A stretch of 64,000 bases of DNA. It comes from Mytilus californianus (Eukaryota > Mollusca > Bivalvia > Mytilida > Mytilidae). The notes under the pieces are model-generated. The model worked only from the letters and a program-made list of their open reading frames with translations. It did no database searches and was not told the DNA's origin. The stretch lies in the NCBI RefSeq assembly GCF_021869535.1, contig NW_026262690.1, forward strand, positions 12,945,501 through 13,009,500. Direction: 5' to 3'. Positions 45,926-58,700 of the stretch are shown here, in pieces (positions within the stretch are counted from its first letter, which is position 1; each line of letters starts with the position of its first letter). Position numbers and translations under genes: made by a program.

Positions 45926-46144
45926 AATTCAATTTACGAAAAACACATTTGACAGACATGAACCAGCTTTAATCATCTCATCACAGTTCCAGTTAAAATA
46001 TCTAGCATATATTTCCTTTTTCGTTACAGAAGGAGGCTTTATATGAGTTACAGCAATTAATCTGCAATAAGATTTTTCAAAGGACCATTTTAATATTAAA
46101 TAAGAGAACTTAGTTACTTATTCTAAGAACTTATTGCAGTTCAT

Positions 46145-46305
46145 AAATGAACAAGGGGCCTTTTATAGCCGATTATTCGTTATGAGTTTTTCTCGTTAGT
46201 GAAGGCCGTACGTTTGCCTATAATTGCTTACATCCACTTCATTTGAAGTTTGGTGGATAGTTGTCTCATTGGCAACATACCACATCTCCTTATTTTTATA
46301 TAGAT
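46145..46305 (-). repeat. Dispersed repeat family A, reverse first half
   Basis: Reverse copy ending with 'gtctcattggcaacatacca' and 'catctccttattttt'. Also has 'ccttttatagccgattattc' and 'attgcttacatccacttcat'. Confidence 0.75.
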
Positions 46306-46854
46306 GTGAATTTCCTTAACCGTATACAAGACTGAATGTGAAAGATTGAAATAGATGAAGGATAGATACGACCATTGACGGCAAAAACAACAAAAATGTC
46401 ATTACAGCGGGCGTTTATTTCTGTTTGTTAATCGGAAACCACAAATTTAAATTTAAATTCTTTGGTAGCCACATGGAATTTTTTTTTTATCTATTCATTT
46501 AACCTGATAGTTACGTTACAGACTTGTAAAAATCGTTGTTGTAAAGACTAGAAGCTAAGATGTTGTTAGTTAGATGGCATGATACTGCTTTATCAACATG
46601 ATATGTATTTTTTGTTGTTATGAAGACTACCAGTTAAGATTTGTAGTTAGATGGTATGACATAATATATATTTTCTGATTTTGTTAAGACTATCAGTTTG
46701 AGATTAATTGTTGTAAAGACTAGCAGCTATGATTTGTAGTTAGAATATGTGATACCTCTCTAATGTTCTTAATTCTAAGACCCCTGAGATAAAGGATATG
46801 TAACCACTCAATTAAGAATTATATCACAACACACTGGACCGTGTGTTGTTGTTA
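46306..46854. repeat. Loose repeats of 'gactagcagctaagatttgtagttag'
   Basis: Between 46525 and 46760 four diverged units share 'ttgttgtaaagactagaagc', 'gatttgtagttagatgg' and 'atgata' at irregular spacing of about 50-100 bases. The rest of this stretch has no gene. Confidence 0.55.
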
Positions 46855-47175
46855 ATATAAAAATAAGAAGATGTGGTATAATTGCCACTGAGACAACACT
46901 TCACCAGTGACCAAATGACATAGAAGTTAACAACTATATGTCACCGTACGATCTTCAACAATGAGTAAAACCCATACTGCATAGTCAGCTCCTGACTTGG
47001 GACAGCACATACAGAATGTGGTGGGGTTAAATCTGTTTGAGGGTTCCCAAACCTTTCCTTACTTTGGATAGTTGTGTAACAGCACACAAAAAAATCAGTT
47101 GAAAACTCATCAGTTCGATGTAAGCAGAAAAACAAGCAACAAAAACACAGACCGGATGTGGCAAGGTATCTATAC
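46855..47175 (+). repeat. Dispersed repeat family A, internally deleted
   Basis: Start 'aagaagatgtggtataattg', then 'caccgtacgatcttcaacaa' and 'cccatactgcatagtcagct' joined directly to 'cctgacttgggacagcacat'. The middle block of about 100 bases is missing, in contrast to 36020-36525. Confidence 0.75.
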
Positions 47176-49129
47176 ATCCTCACAACAAAAAAGACACTAA
47201 GTATAGATCTGAGAGTAGTTTTTTTTGTATGTTTATTATTCATTCGTAGGAGTCGGGGTTGGTGGTTGGTGAGGTATTTAGTGCTGTCCGGAATTTTTGG
47301 CTATTCTTGTTATCCTTTTGGTGAAATATTGTGTAACTGAAAGTCATAGAATTTGTCTGAAGGTTTCATTTTTGTCTTGCTTGAAGTTTTTGTATATAAA
47401 CTCTGTTTTCAATTAATACACGAATAAGTCGGCTAGTGAGGGTGGATAATGTGTATCCAGTGGAAACCAATTAATACATAAAACTAAACTCCAGCATTTT
47501 TACACTGTTTACTCCAGTTGATTAATTATTTGAATCAATGTAGCTCTTTATAGGGTAGGAGTTTAACTCCAGTTCATTAGTTATTTGAATCAATGTAGCT
47601 CTTTACAGGATAGGAGTTATAATTCAACGGAGAAACAGCATTTTAAGAAAAATCCAACACGAGTTAAATATGGAAGGTTATTAGATATAATATAATTGAT
47701 ACTGATAATGAGAAGGGAATATGATATCCATCAATTAGCCAGTGATAAAATTAAATGATGAAAAGTCTCAGTAAAGGTCAACTAAACGTTCATGTTATCA
47801 AAAGCTTTTAATCTCAGTTGCTCATGTGTTATGTTGAAAGTTGGCTATTGGTTTTTGGCCCAACATTGACAATTTTACATTTCAAAGTTACGTTTCATTT
47901 GGCAGATCTTGGGTATTTTTTTTTGGGGGGGGGGGGGGGGGGGGGGTGGGTAGTTGATAAGATCAGATCAATTTATATTTACATAACGAAACGAAAATTA
48001 AAGAAATCGAATCGTTTAAGTTTTAAAATCTTACAGGATATTTTTAGAAACGAATATGTTTTAAGTGTTACGGGAAATAAAAAATAGACTGGCAAATGCT
48101 ACTTCTACTTTATTTAATATTAGGTATTTTTCCTGTAGCTTCGTTGGAAACTAGATATATACGTACATTTAGGTTGTAAATGCAATAAACCGCTGTGTAT
48201 ATTTTGGGCAAACATCATTGCCAATGACACTAACAAAACCCAACTCCAAATCATGATATTATTTATTGTTTCAAGACACCGCTAATGTCCTTGTCTTATC
48301 GTCCTTAGATCAAATATCATTAATAATTGAGAATATGTCAAAATTCTAAAGGAATCGGTTGACGGTAACAAAAATGATGAAAAACCTCTATTTCAACTAA
48401 AAATATTTAATCATTTATTTGCACAATTTCCACAAGGAAATAACAGGTAAAAAAAGAAAAGAGAAAAATGTTCGTGTAGTACCTGGTTACAGACATTTAA
48501 GGGAACACGCCCCTTGTGTTCACTCTTGAATTAAAATAGTTTTGATGAAGTTCATGGTGCACTGCCAGTAACTTGTAATAAAAACATAAGAACTTGCAAG
48601 ATTGAGTTTTATTAACTTTTATTACATTATTTGAAGGTTTATTAGATTATTGTTCTATAAAGCTATAAAATGTTATACAAATATAAGATTTTAATTTAAA
48701 TCTACTTAATGTGTTGATGAATGTTCCAACGGCACACTAAATTGATTTGATAGAATTTTGACATGTTTATAAGAGAAAATATAGGCTATGCATCACTGTC
48801 AATGTAATTTGGTATGGGTGTTACTTGAACATTAAAAAACCAACAGGATGAACACTTACTTTACTTGAACAATATTTTTATTTGACTGTGCACTAACACT
48901 TGAGGCAACATCCGGAATATAAAATCTTCGAGGCTGTTGAAATGATATTATTTAATTGCCGTGATGGAAAATGTCGTACGCAAAGGACTACATATTCCCC
49001 AGTCGTTGCAAAGTAAATAAATGTATAAGCTTGTTCATTCAAATGAATAGAAGGGGTGGAAGGGAGGTTGTTACTCGATGAAGAGAGGGAGAGAGAGACT
49101 CAAATGTTTACAACTGACTATGTTAAACC
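47176..49129. other. Long non-coding stretch upstream of the DUF885 gene
   Basis: Should include the promoter and first exon of the DUF885 gene, but no initiation exon can be chosen. It holds a two-copy repeat at 47500-47615 ('ttatttgaatcaatgtagct') and a poly-G run at 47926-47946. An 89-codon frame at 47818 reads through the poly-G run and is not credible. A GA-rich run lies at 49078-49100. Confidence 0.45.
47926..47946. repeat. Poly-G tract
   Basis: About 20 G in a row, preceded by T9. A possible assembly or sequencing weak point and a potential G-quadruplex former. Confidence 0.9.
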
Positions 49130-49430
49130 AGTCATATTCCATATTCCTCTGGTGCCTGTCCCAAACGAGGATCCTATAGTCCTGTGATTTTCGTTAGTTA
49201 CTTACATCTGTCATTAATGTTTTTATCTCGTTTTCTGTGCTTAGCTCAAATCCGGCTGTTATATTTCTTTTTGAATTACTTATGTTAACATAGAACCGTA
49301 CAATACGATAAGGGGTTTGCTCATTGTTAAAGGTCGTACTATGACCTGTAATGCTAATTTCTTGTTCGTTTGCTCGTTGGTATATAGTTATGTCATTGGC
49401 AATCATACCACATCTCCTTATTTTTATTCA
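49130..49430 (-). repeat. Dispersed repeat family A, reverse copy
   Basis: Contains 'ctggtgcctgtcccaaacga', 'ggtttgctcattgttaaagg', and 'gtcattggcaatcataccac' with 'atctccttattttt' at its right. Diverged in its middle. Confidence 0.65.
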
Positions 49431-49680
49431 CTAGTGTACCAAAATCATAAGTCAATAAGAAACAGACCACACATAGCAAAAACCAAACGACACAAAGACA
49501 AACAATCAACAAGACGCAACTTAAAAAAAATAAAGACAGAGCAGCATTGTATGATTTTATGTTGCCAAATTGATAATAAAAGAAATGATTACAATCTCAT
49601 GAGTATAACAGATGTACTATTATGTTTCGTTAACACATAGAGAGTGTGATTTAATTACTAATCACCATAAATCTTTTTAG

Positions 49681-49732
49681 GCACTGTTAGTCAGTTTGAT
49701 TTTGAATAGTTTCATCCTGATTACCACCGTAG
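49681..49732 (+). CDS. DUF885 gene, exon with signal-peptide-like core
   Basis: 52 bases after 'aatctttttag', before GTAAGT. Reads 17 residues starting ALLVSL, almost all hydrophobic, plus one base that completes an Asp codon with the next exon. Chosen because phase and hydrophobic core fit a signal peptide directly before the mature domain. The Met must come from an upstream exon. Confidence 0.6.
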
Positions 49733-52700
49733 GTAAGTACTTATGATCTAGTAACCCATGACACGTAAGTCAAGCCAACCGATGTGTACTGGTTACAGCG
49801 AATTGAATACACGATCCGTAATAAGTAAAGCCATAATATATAAACTTACATTGTTTCACTCCGCAATAGTAATTAAAATTGATTAGAACAAGAAAATAAG
49901 TAAAGATATTATCATCTTTCTTATGATGGTATGTATTAATACCAATCAGACACACCCAGGAAGATATGATAAGGCCACAGTCTGCTTTAATCTGTTAATA
50001 AGCTATTAGTGATATTGTAGTAAAGGTTTTCATAAACAATTAAAGAAGGTATTTGCTGAGATAAAAAGGAACATGCTAAAAATTAGCCACCTATTATTTC
50101 TAATCATATCTTTGGAATGAGACAATAACACTAGACTATGTTCAAACCACATTAAATGCAAGCAAGCATATTTTTTCTAACTCAAAAAATCTTGGTAATT
50201 ATGTAATAAAAAAAACTTTAGACGCACGTTTAATTCTATGGGTAAATATTCTATATACGTATATACAGTTAACAAGATTCCTATATGAAATCTATTTAAA
50301 AGTAAATCGGCATATATCAAAAGACTAATTACTTATAGCATTGTGTAACTGCGAGCATTCATAGGTATGATAATTTTTTAGTATTGATCTACTTGTAGAT
50401 GTGTATCGCCTTAGATATTATGATTCTTTCTTTTCTGCTGATCTTACTCAAATGATTAACAAAATTTGATCTATACTGGGAATTAAATTAGATGTTGACA
50501 CATCGTTGATTGTAATGTTGGGTTTCTGTTTAGTTGTTGTGTACAATAAACAATAAAATAATTTCAATTCGGCCCGCCACTATGTTTAGTAGAGTCTGGT
50601 ATTGACTGCAGATCTTTTGTAGTTACTGTGACAAATTTTTTAACAGATGAAATTCATTGTGATTTAGAGTTATATATAAATATGTAGGACTCAGATCGAC
50701 GTTTGGTCTCTTATCGATGTCCGTTCCTCAAATCGACGTCCGAATCTGATGTCACAATAAAATAAGATTCCAAATCGACGGCCAAAACTAAGCCCCTCTA
50801 ATCGACGTCTTTTTTGTTGACGTCCAATATTTGGCTTACCTTATCGAAATTCTTTTTACAAACACAACTCAATAACGTCACAACGTACTATTTAATGAAA
50901 ACAACTGTCATATTCATGATTTGATACAAACATTTTCCGAATGCAAATGGTTGGTTGAAAATAAAACTAAAAAAGTTGTTAAAAATGTAAGATTCAAATA
51001 GTCCAAATAATAATACTTTTCAACAATTGATTGTAGTTCTACTTCTTTATTCTGTCTAGTGTTTGAGACTGTATTTTGCCCCCTAGATGTCTTTCGGTTA
51101 TCTTTGTCGTTGGGTTGTCTCATTGTTTTATTCATGTATCCACTTGTCATTTATTTATATGAATATTTTTTTAAGGAACAAGACATTTGTAAAGTTTGAT
51201 ACATGAAAACAATTAGTTTCTTTAGCAGTTTTTCACAAAGACAAAACGATACAGATAATATAAACAAAGATAAAGCATAGAATAAATGGTTAAATGATAT
51301 TGGGCATCGATGAGAGGAGTCTCTGATCGATCTGACGTCGTTCTGGTAATACATGACGTCACATTGGACGTCGATTAGGCCTAACAGAGGGTAAAAATAT
51401 TGGACACTGATTCGAGAACGTGACTTCACATTGGACGTCGATTTGAAGAATGGACGTCGATTTGAGGAATGAACGTCGATTAGGCCTAGCAGAGGGTAAA
51501 AATATTGGACACTGATTTGAGAACGTGACTTTACATTGGACGTCGATTTGAGGAATGGACGTCGATTAGAGGAATGGACGTCGATTAGAGGAATGGACGT
51601 CGATTTGAGGAATGGACGTCGAGAAGAGACCGGATGTCGAACTGAGTCTAACACACATATAAAGACACTTAGTCTTAGAATTGTCTTTTGCTGAAAACTG
51701 TTTTTTGACTTCTTGAGGTGTTTTTTGGTTTCATGGCGTTGCTGTTTTTAGGTTCTTTTTGTTTTTATTTTTAATTTTAGAATATGTTTTGACCTCTATG
51801 ACATATACACAATATCTCCCTTTCTCACATTTAGTTGTATTGTTACTGATTTACTTTCAGACGGACAATATGTACCAACAATTGAATCGATTCAGGAAGA
51901 ATATTGGCAATGGCGTCTGAAAGATTCTCCAGAATATTCTACATTTCTTGGTTACTACGAATATAATGATTTATTAAGATCATATAGCGTACAAGACTTC
52001 ATACAAAAAAAGGTAAGTATGATTGTTAAAGCATATTAATCCCAAAATAAACGTGACAGAACTTTTCCTTTTGAGACATTCATTATCAAATGATACCAGA
52101 AACAATGACAGTTTATACAACATCATGGGTACTTGGTAATGTTGGGTTACTGTCTTATTGATTTGTCTTCCATGTCTCGTGCGCAGAACGTTCATAGTCA
52201 TGATCATGATCATGCGTTAATTGTTATTCGCCATTTGAGATTTTAAATTGTTTTAGTCAACATTATCAATTTATCTTCAATACTAACATCTTAGCATTCC
52301 AATGTAAATTCTTTTATCTTATTATTTGAACATAAAATTAACACGCATCCTACCAATATAAATGTCATACCTTATCATATGCGGATAAAAAAGCAATATT
52401 AAAAACTGAAACAGTCTGATTGTCTTATCATAACTTTAAATCTTTGTTAAAAGAGTGATATAGTTTGCAGCAATATGATATTTTTTCTGTACATGCAGAA
52501 ACCAATATTTATATAAACTTAACTTTGTCTTTTATTATCTCTACTTTTTTGGCCAAGAAAATCACTAGAAAAACTTAAAATTATTCTGTGCGCCGTATAA
52601 CTGTTTCTATTAATGTCAAAACCAGGAACATGACCCTTCCCCCCAAAAAAACCCAAACAAACAAACAAACAAAACCAAGCAAACAAAAATTAAAAAAGAA

Positions 52701-55700
52701 GAAAAAAAGAATACACAAATTAAGAAAAAAGGTTGAGATATCGTTCAGCCATCCGTACACTGTACTATAGTATTAGAAATTTCGAAAAAGTAAAAAGTTA
52801 TAAAATGCGTTCGGCCAAAATAGAAACACTTATCAATCCCTACTTCAAGTACTAGAAACGTTAGCCTGAATGGGTGCATCAAGTCTACACCAAGATATCA
52901 TTGTCAATGCAGAATGATAGTTTTCAATAATTTAGGAGGTTCTTCCATAGATTTGACCATATGACTACACGACGAATATAATTTTTGTTTTTGTTTTAGG
53001 ACAGAGTTCAACAGTTCTTAGATGATATTAACACTATACAAGAAACTAGTTTACCGCCATCAGAAAGAGTTAACTACTTAATTCTTAAAGACACATTTCA
53101 AACATACATCAATGGATACGAATTTGCATTGTAAGTAGATATTTATGACACTTTGCTAATGATGAAGTGTTCCTTTCCTACATGTAATATATCTGGTGCC
53201 TTTAATAGACGATTTAGAAAGGTCAATGAACCTTATATCTGATGCCTTAGATAATTCTAAAAGTCTCCGCCTGTCTTTTGTCTGTTGAATATTATATTTA
53301 GTCTGTATTGGTATCCATTGTAACTTCCCTTCTAAACTTATAAATAAAACTTCAAACAAGCTTTCAGTGACTAGTACAAATGAATCGACACTGCATGTCC
53401 TTTTATCCTTAGTTAGTTGTTTTTGTGTTTTCTCACGGTCTTTATAAGTCTATTTTTTACAGTTTTTTCTAATGTTGACGTGTAGTGTTTCATCACTAAA
53501 TAGGGAGTTAGCGATCACACACATGATAAATCCAGCCACATTCTTAATGTGATTATTCAAAGCTATCTTCAGTATACACTATAATTATTGAAATATATTA
53601 TTAGTTAGGCTTTAAAAAGTTGGTCGACCTGGATAGTAGGTTGGAAATTTAGACTGTCACTAAAAACGAGAGTGTCTTGACAGAAATTTGACTTGAATCT
53701 CCCAAGAATTTGTTTCAATGGTCATTTAACATGCTAGAGAGAAAGTTGCGTTCCCTACAAAAAATTACGAGGTAAACGTCTATTCCATGCAACCGATTGT
53801 GGCTGTGTATTTATACATCCCGCGCAGTCTAGCTAGTCGTTCCCCACAGACAAAAAAAAACTGTGTGCCTTCTGGGTGTTTGATTTAAGATTTAGGGTTC
53901 TGTAAACACAACATTTTCTATTGTGTCCCCTGACAGATACATGGACATAAATAATCTGTTGATTACGACAATTATGCATGTAAAAAAGACCAATTTCTTT
54001 TTCTTACTGTGATTTTCTGAAGTAGCTGCATTTAAGCATATAACCCCAAGATAAAATGATATTTTTTAACATGTCAATTGAAAGATGAATACTAGTTTCA
54101 TCAGTAACTGGACTCTTGAATTAAGTACAATTAACTGTAACCCTATTCAATCATTGATGTACTTCAGGTATGGAGCATTAAATCCTATAAATAACTTAGA
54201 AGGAATCCATATATATTACTCAGCAGCAATGGCAGCAACCCGGTCAAGAGGAGATTTTGAGAACTACATTGTTAGACTCAATAATATTCCAGATCAAGTA
54301 AGAACAACCTTTAGATAAGGTTTATATATGAATCTAAGAAAGGTTTTTTTCTAAAAAAAAAATCCACCTCAAAAACACTTTCAACACGTATAATATCCGT
54401 TTCTGTTTCTGGCATAAAATTGAATAGGTTCACTCTTAAACGATTATTTTGGAAGAAAATAGATGAAACGTTCTGTAGCTTAAAGCAAAATAAAACACAT
54501 AAGTTAACTATGGTTCTCAGTAGATACCAAAGATTATAAGCTGTCGGAAAGAGCACCTAAGTTAACTATGGTTCTCAGTAGATACCAAAGATTATAAGCT
54601 GTCGGAAAGAACACCTAAGTTAACTATGGTTCTCAGAAGATACAATAGATTATTAGCTGTCCCATTATATTTTGATAGAATCTGTAGCCATACTTTTCTC
54701 CTATAGTAATTTTGTACATTGAAAGATCAGGAATGTCACTTTATGTGGTCTCCTGTGTTCTTTATATATCATATACTTTAAATAAAGCTAATACTATCAA
54801 TGAACACTGCCCTTTCCTGGATCTCGATATCTATATCTCTAACGGGAAGATTAATACTATACTTTACGATGGAAGAGATGATTTTTCATTTCCTATTGTT
54901 AATTATCTTTTTTTAGATGTTGACGTTCCCTCAGCACCATCGTATGCTGTTTATTTATCTCAACTTGTTCGATTCGCTCGTGTATGTAACAATATATTGG
55001 ATTTTATCGAAAAAATCTCTGTATTACTGAAAAAAAATATTACACCAGGGTGTTTGATATCACAAACTTGTCAAAATTTTTACTAAATTTTATCATTGCT
55101 ACAAGATATCATTCGTTAATATAAACCAACGTGCAGACATCTTATATGTTCAGGTATTTCACATCCCATCTTTTATGGTAATATTATATACAAAGCACAA
55201 AAATGTCATTCACCTCAAACGCTTACCAAACCTTTAAACAGACATATTCACAAGGGATATAGTTACGATACTGTTGTCAAGTCATTAAAGATGGTATTTT
55301 TTTAATTGATATTGATTCACTCATAGGGTCTTTGCATCGGAAATAAACATATTTATTCTAAAACCAGTTGTTGGCATGGTAAGGGTTATGCTTTTTTTTT
55401 TAATATAACCTGCATTGCTGTGAGCAATACTCCATCTCATTGTCTTTTTGAACGGTCCCCTTCAGTCTTTAATTTATATTGTACTATAATGAGCTCGCCC
55501 TAAAAATTACGAGGAGTTACCAAAAGTTCCTCTTGGCAAGATCTGTATATATATATCCTACCTATTTCAAGGCTTAATATTTTAAAGATTGAAGACAAAA
55601 AACTGATGCTCTGAATTTTTTTTTTCGATTTACCTTACATAAAACTGATTGGGTTTCAGTACATATCGAAGATTAGAAGTGGCTGGAAAATCTTTCCGAC

Positions 55701-58700
55701 AGGCTATGAAAACATGTCTAACACAACTATATGCTGTTTTAAATAATAAAGGAAATGTAAAAATTGTCTGATTGTCACGTTTAACGATCTTCTGTAGACT
55801 TTCAATATATTCTTGGAATACCAAACTGTCATCTAAAATCCTAGGTGTAAATCACGGAGAATATTTACGAAAATTTCTCTCTTACTCTTATTATGTATTC
55901 ATATTAATACTTCCATGAATTTCTACCCGATGAAGGTTAACTCTGAAAACCGCTTCAGACGTAACACGAAATTATTAAAAGTGTTATTTACATAAATTAC
56001 ACAGCACTTGTTTCTTGCATAACAGCTATCGGGTTGTTATATGAATTTCAACTTTAATTAAATTTCTTTTCCGTTTTATAGATAAACGAAATTATAAATA
56101 GTTTTAAAGAGGCAATTAAGCTGAACAGAACATACAACTTTGTGTCAATTGTAAGTATTTATACTCATACTTAACTTTTTATTTTCAACTTTAAGATAGT
56201 TGTATAGAGATTTGGTGATCAAACTTCATCATTTATGGCATAAAAGTTTTTAACATTGGTAGCAAAAATGACATGTACCGTGTGAATGCTTTTCGGATCT
56301 GTTAGACACCTATTTCTGTCTGCCGATTCTTGGAATTTTTCAAAATGTTGGGAGAACTTATTATATTTTCGTGTTATATCTCTCCAGTTCTACGACAGAT
56401 TGACTTCATACATGTATCTGTTTTGCGCCTCTGATAACATGTAAGATGTAAGCGCTTTGGGTTTCTTATTGTTAACAGATGACTTTATATATATGTACTT
56501 TAAATCTACAGATTAGTGCATCAATAATGGAAAGGAAATACAGAAATATAGAAAATTAAGTAATACACACGAGAAGTTACCTAAAGAAGTAAAACTCTCG
56601 TCATGACTGTCAAAATATAACACAACACATGAACCTCGTGAGAGAAAAAAAATAATGTTAATATAATGAAAAATAGTATATGGCTGATTGATCCTTGACA
56701 CAAATTCAGAACAAGCACTCGAAAAAAAAACGAAAAGAAAAGGAATTTTGGTCGCTTTAAATACCATTCTTCATCTCAAGGTCATAGCGAGGCTTCAATA
56801 TGTCGCAGACACTACACCTCATTTCAAGTTGAAGCACCGGTTTGAGCGTATTGTTTTGCCAGATGTCATCTATACACCAAAGAACTAAGCGGTGGGGGTT
56901 ACTAACATATTAAAAACTATAACAGGCAAAAAGTTAAATCACAAAAATACTGAACTCCGAGGAAAATTTAAAACGGAAAGTCCCTAATCAAATGACAAAA
57001 TCAAAAGCACAAACACATCAAACGAATGGACAACAACTGTCATATTCCCGACTTGGTACAGGCATTTTCTTATGTAGAAAATGGTGGATTGAACCAGGTT
57101 TTATAGCGCTAAACCTCTCACTTGTATGACAGTCGCATCAAATTCCATTATACTGACAACGATGCGTGAATAAAACAAACAGACATAATAGGTAAAAATG
57201 TCAAAATAGGGGTACAGCAGTCAACACCGTGTCACAATCTTAATCACAACAAAAACAAACAAATATTTAACAAAGAAGCCCAAAAAAGCATAACCTCGTC
57301 CATTGGCAAAGGATATGACAAATACTGTTATAAATTCCCCGACAATCTCTTGGCATGATACAGATCCAATATTATCTAAAAGATAACCAACGGTCTAATT
57401 AAGACATATGTTTGATAACCCGACAGAAAATACTGTATGGTTAGGGCCTATAATGGTAATCTCGATGGACTGCACTACAATTCCGATAAACAAACTGGTA
57501 CAACGTGTCTTTGATAACTGTAATTTTGTTATATTTGTTAATTTCAAGTGTACATGTGCCCCTTTGTTATCTTACAATGATTTCAGAACAAAGTAAAAGA
57601 TGATATAAATGAATTGTTGGTAGAGCCGAGTGATTCGACGTTCTTTGTTGGTATAAATTACACGTTATCCGTCATTGATAATATTGACGAAACTGACAAG
57701 TGAGTTTAATTCAAGAATAATTTTACACATACATTCTATGCCTTAAGATCATTGCCAATATGTAAAGAAATTGATATTTCTATACTTTGTAATATGCACG
57801 TATTACAAAATAGTTCTGGTCTTTTAGTAGTTTTGGTTTCTGTTGGTATTAGAGAAAGTCTCTTATTATGAACCAAGTTCCGATTATCTTTGCTGTTACC
57901 AATTTTTATAGTACAGTTGTTTATTTGAATTATAACACTAAATTGTGTAGTTTTAACATTTTGTGTTGAAACGAAATGACAGTATACTCAACATATACTG
58001 ACGGACTTTAAAACGCAACACATATTCAACTTCTTTTCAAGTCGTCAAATGCCATGGCAGACAGATTTACGCCATAAATGTTTCCCAAATACTGAAATGA
58101 CTAAACATGACGTAATCAATTCAACGCAAAACTTATTTTAGACAATGGGGTAATAAATGAAATTTATGTTTATACATTTATTTTACAACAATTGCATATT
58201 TGAAAATGAGAATTAAAAAGAATAATCTAGTGTAGTCCGTCAGTATATTTTATGAATATTATTGAAAATGAAAAAATAACACTTTATAAATTTGGTGCGT
58301 CTGAAGCTGTTTCCTGAACTTACCTTTACCAGGAACACTCAAACCCACAAAAACCGAGGTGAATACTTAAAATGAGCTACATGAAGAAAAGGAGAGTTTG
58401 AATACTTAATGAGCTACATGAAGAAAAGGAGAGTTTGAATACTTAATGAGCTACATGAAGAAAAGGAGAGTTTGAATACTTAATGAGCTACATGAAGAAA
58501 AGGAGAGTTTGAATACTTAATGAGCTACATGAAGAAAAGGAGAGTTTGAATACTTAATGAGCTACATGAAGAAAGGAGAGTTTGAATACTTAATGAGCTA
58601 CATGAAGAAAAGGAGAGTTTGTATACTTAATGAGCTACATGAAGAAAAGGAGAGTTTGAATACTTAATGAGCTACATGAAGAAAAGGAGAGTTTGTATAC

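Noticed and set aside
47818-48087. 89-codon ORF with a run of glycines
   Set aside because: The glycines come from a poly-G tract next to poly-T. No domain on either side.
51151-51654. 167-residue minus-strand ORF with internal repeats
   Set aside because: It is a reading of the GACGTC tandem in a foldback element inside an intron.
54085-54318. 77-codon ORF as a separate gene
   Set aside because: Its core is the fourth traced DUF885 exon (54168-54297). The leading residues are intron read-through.
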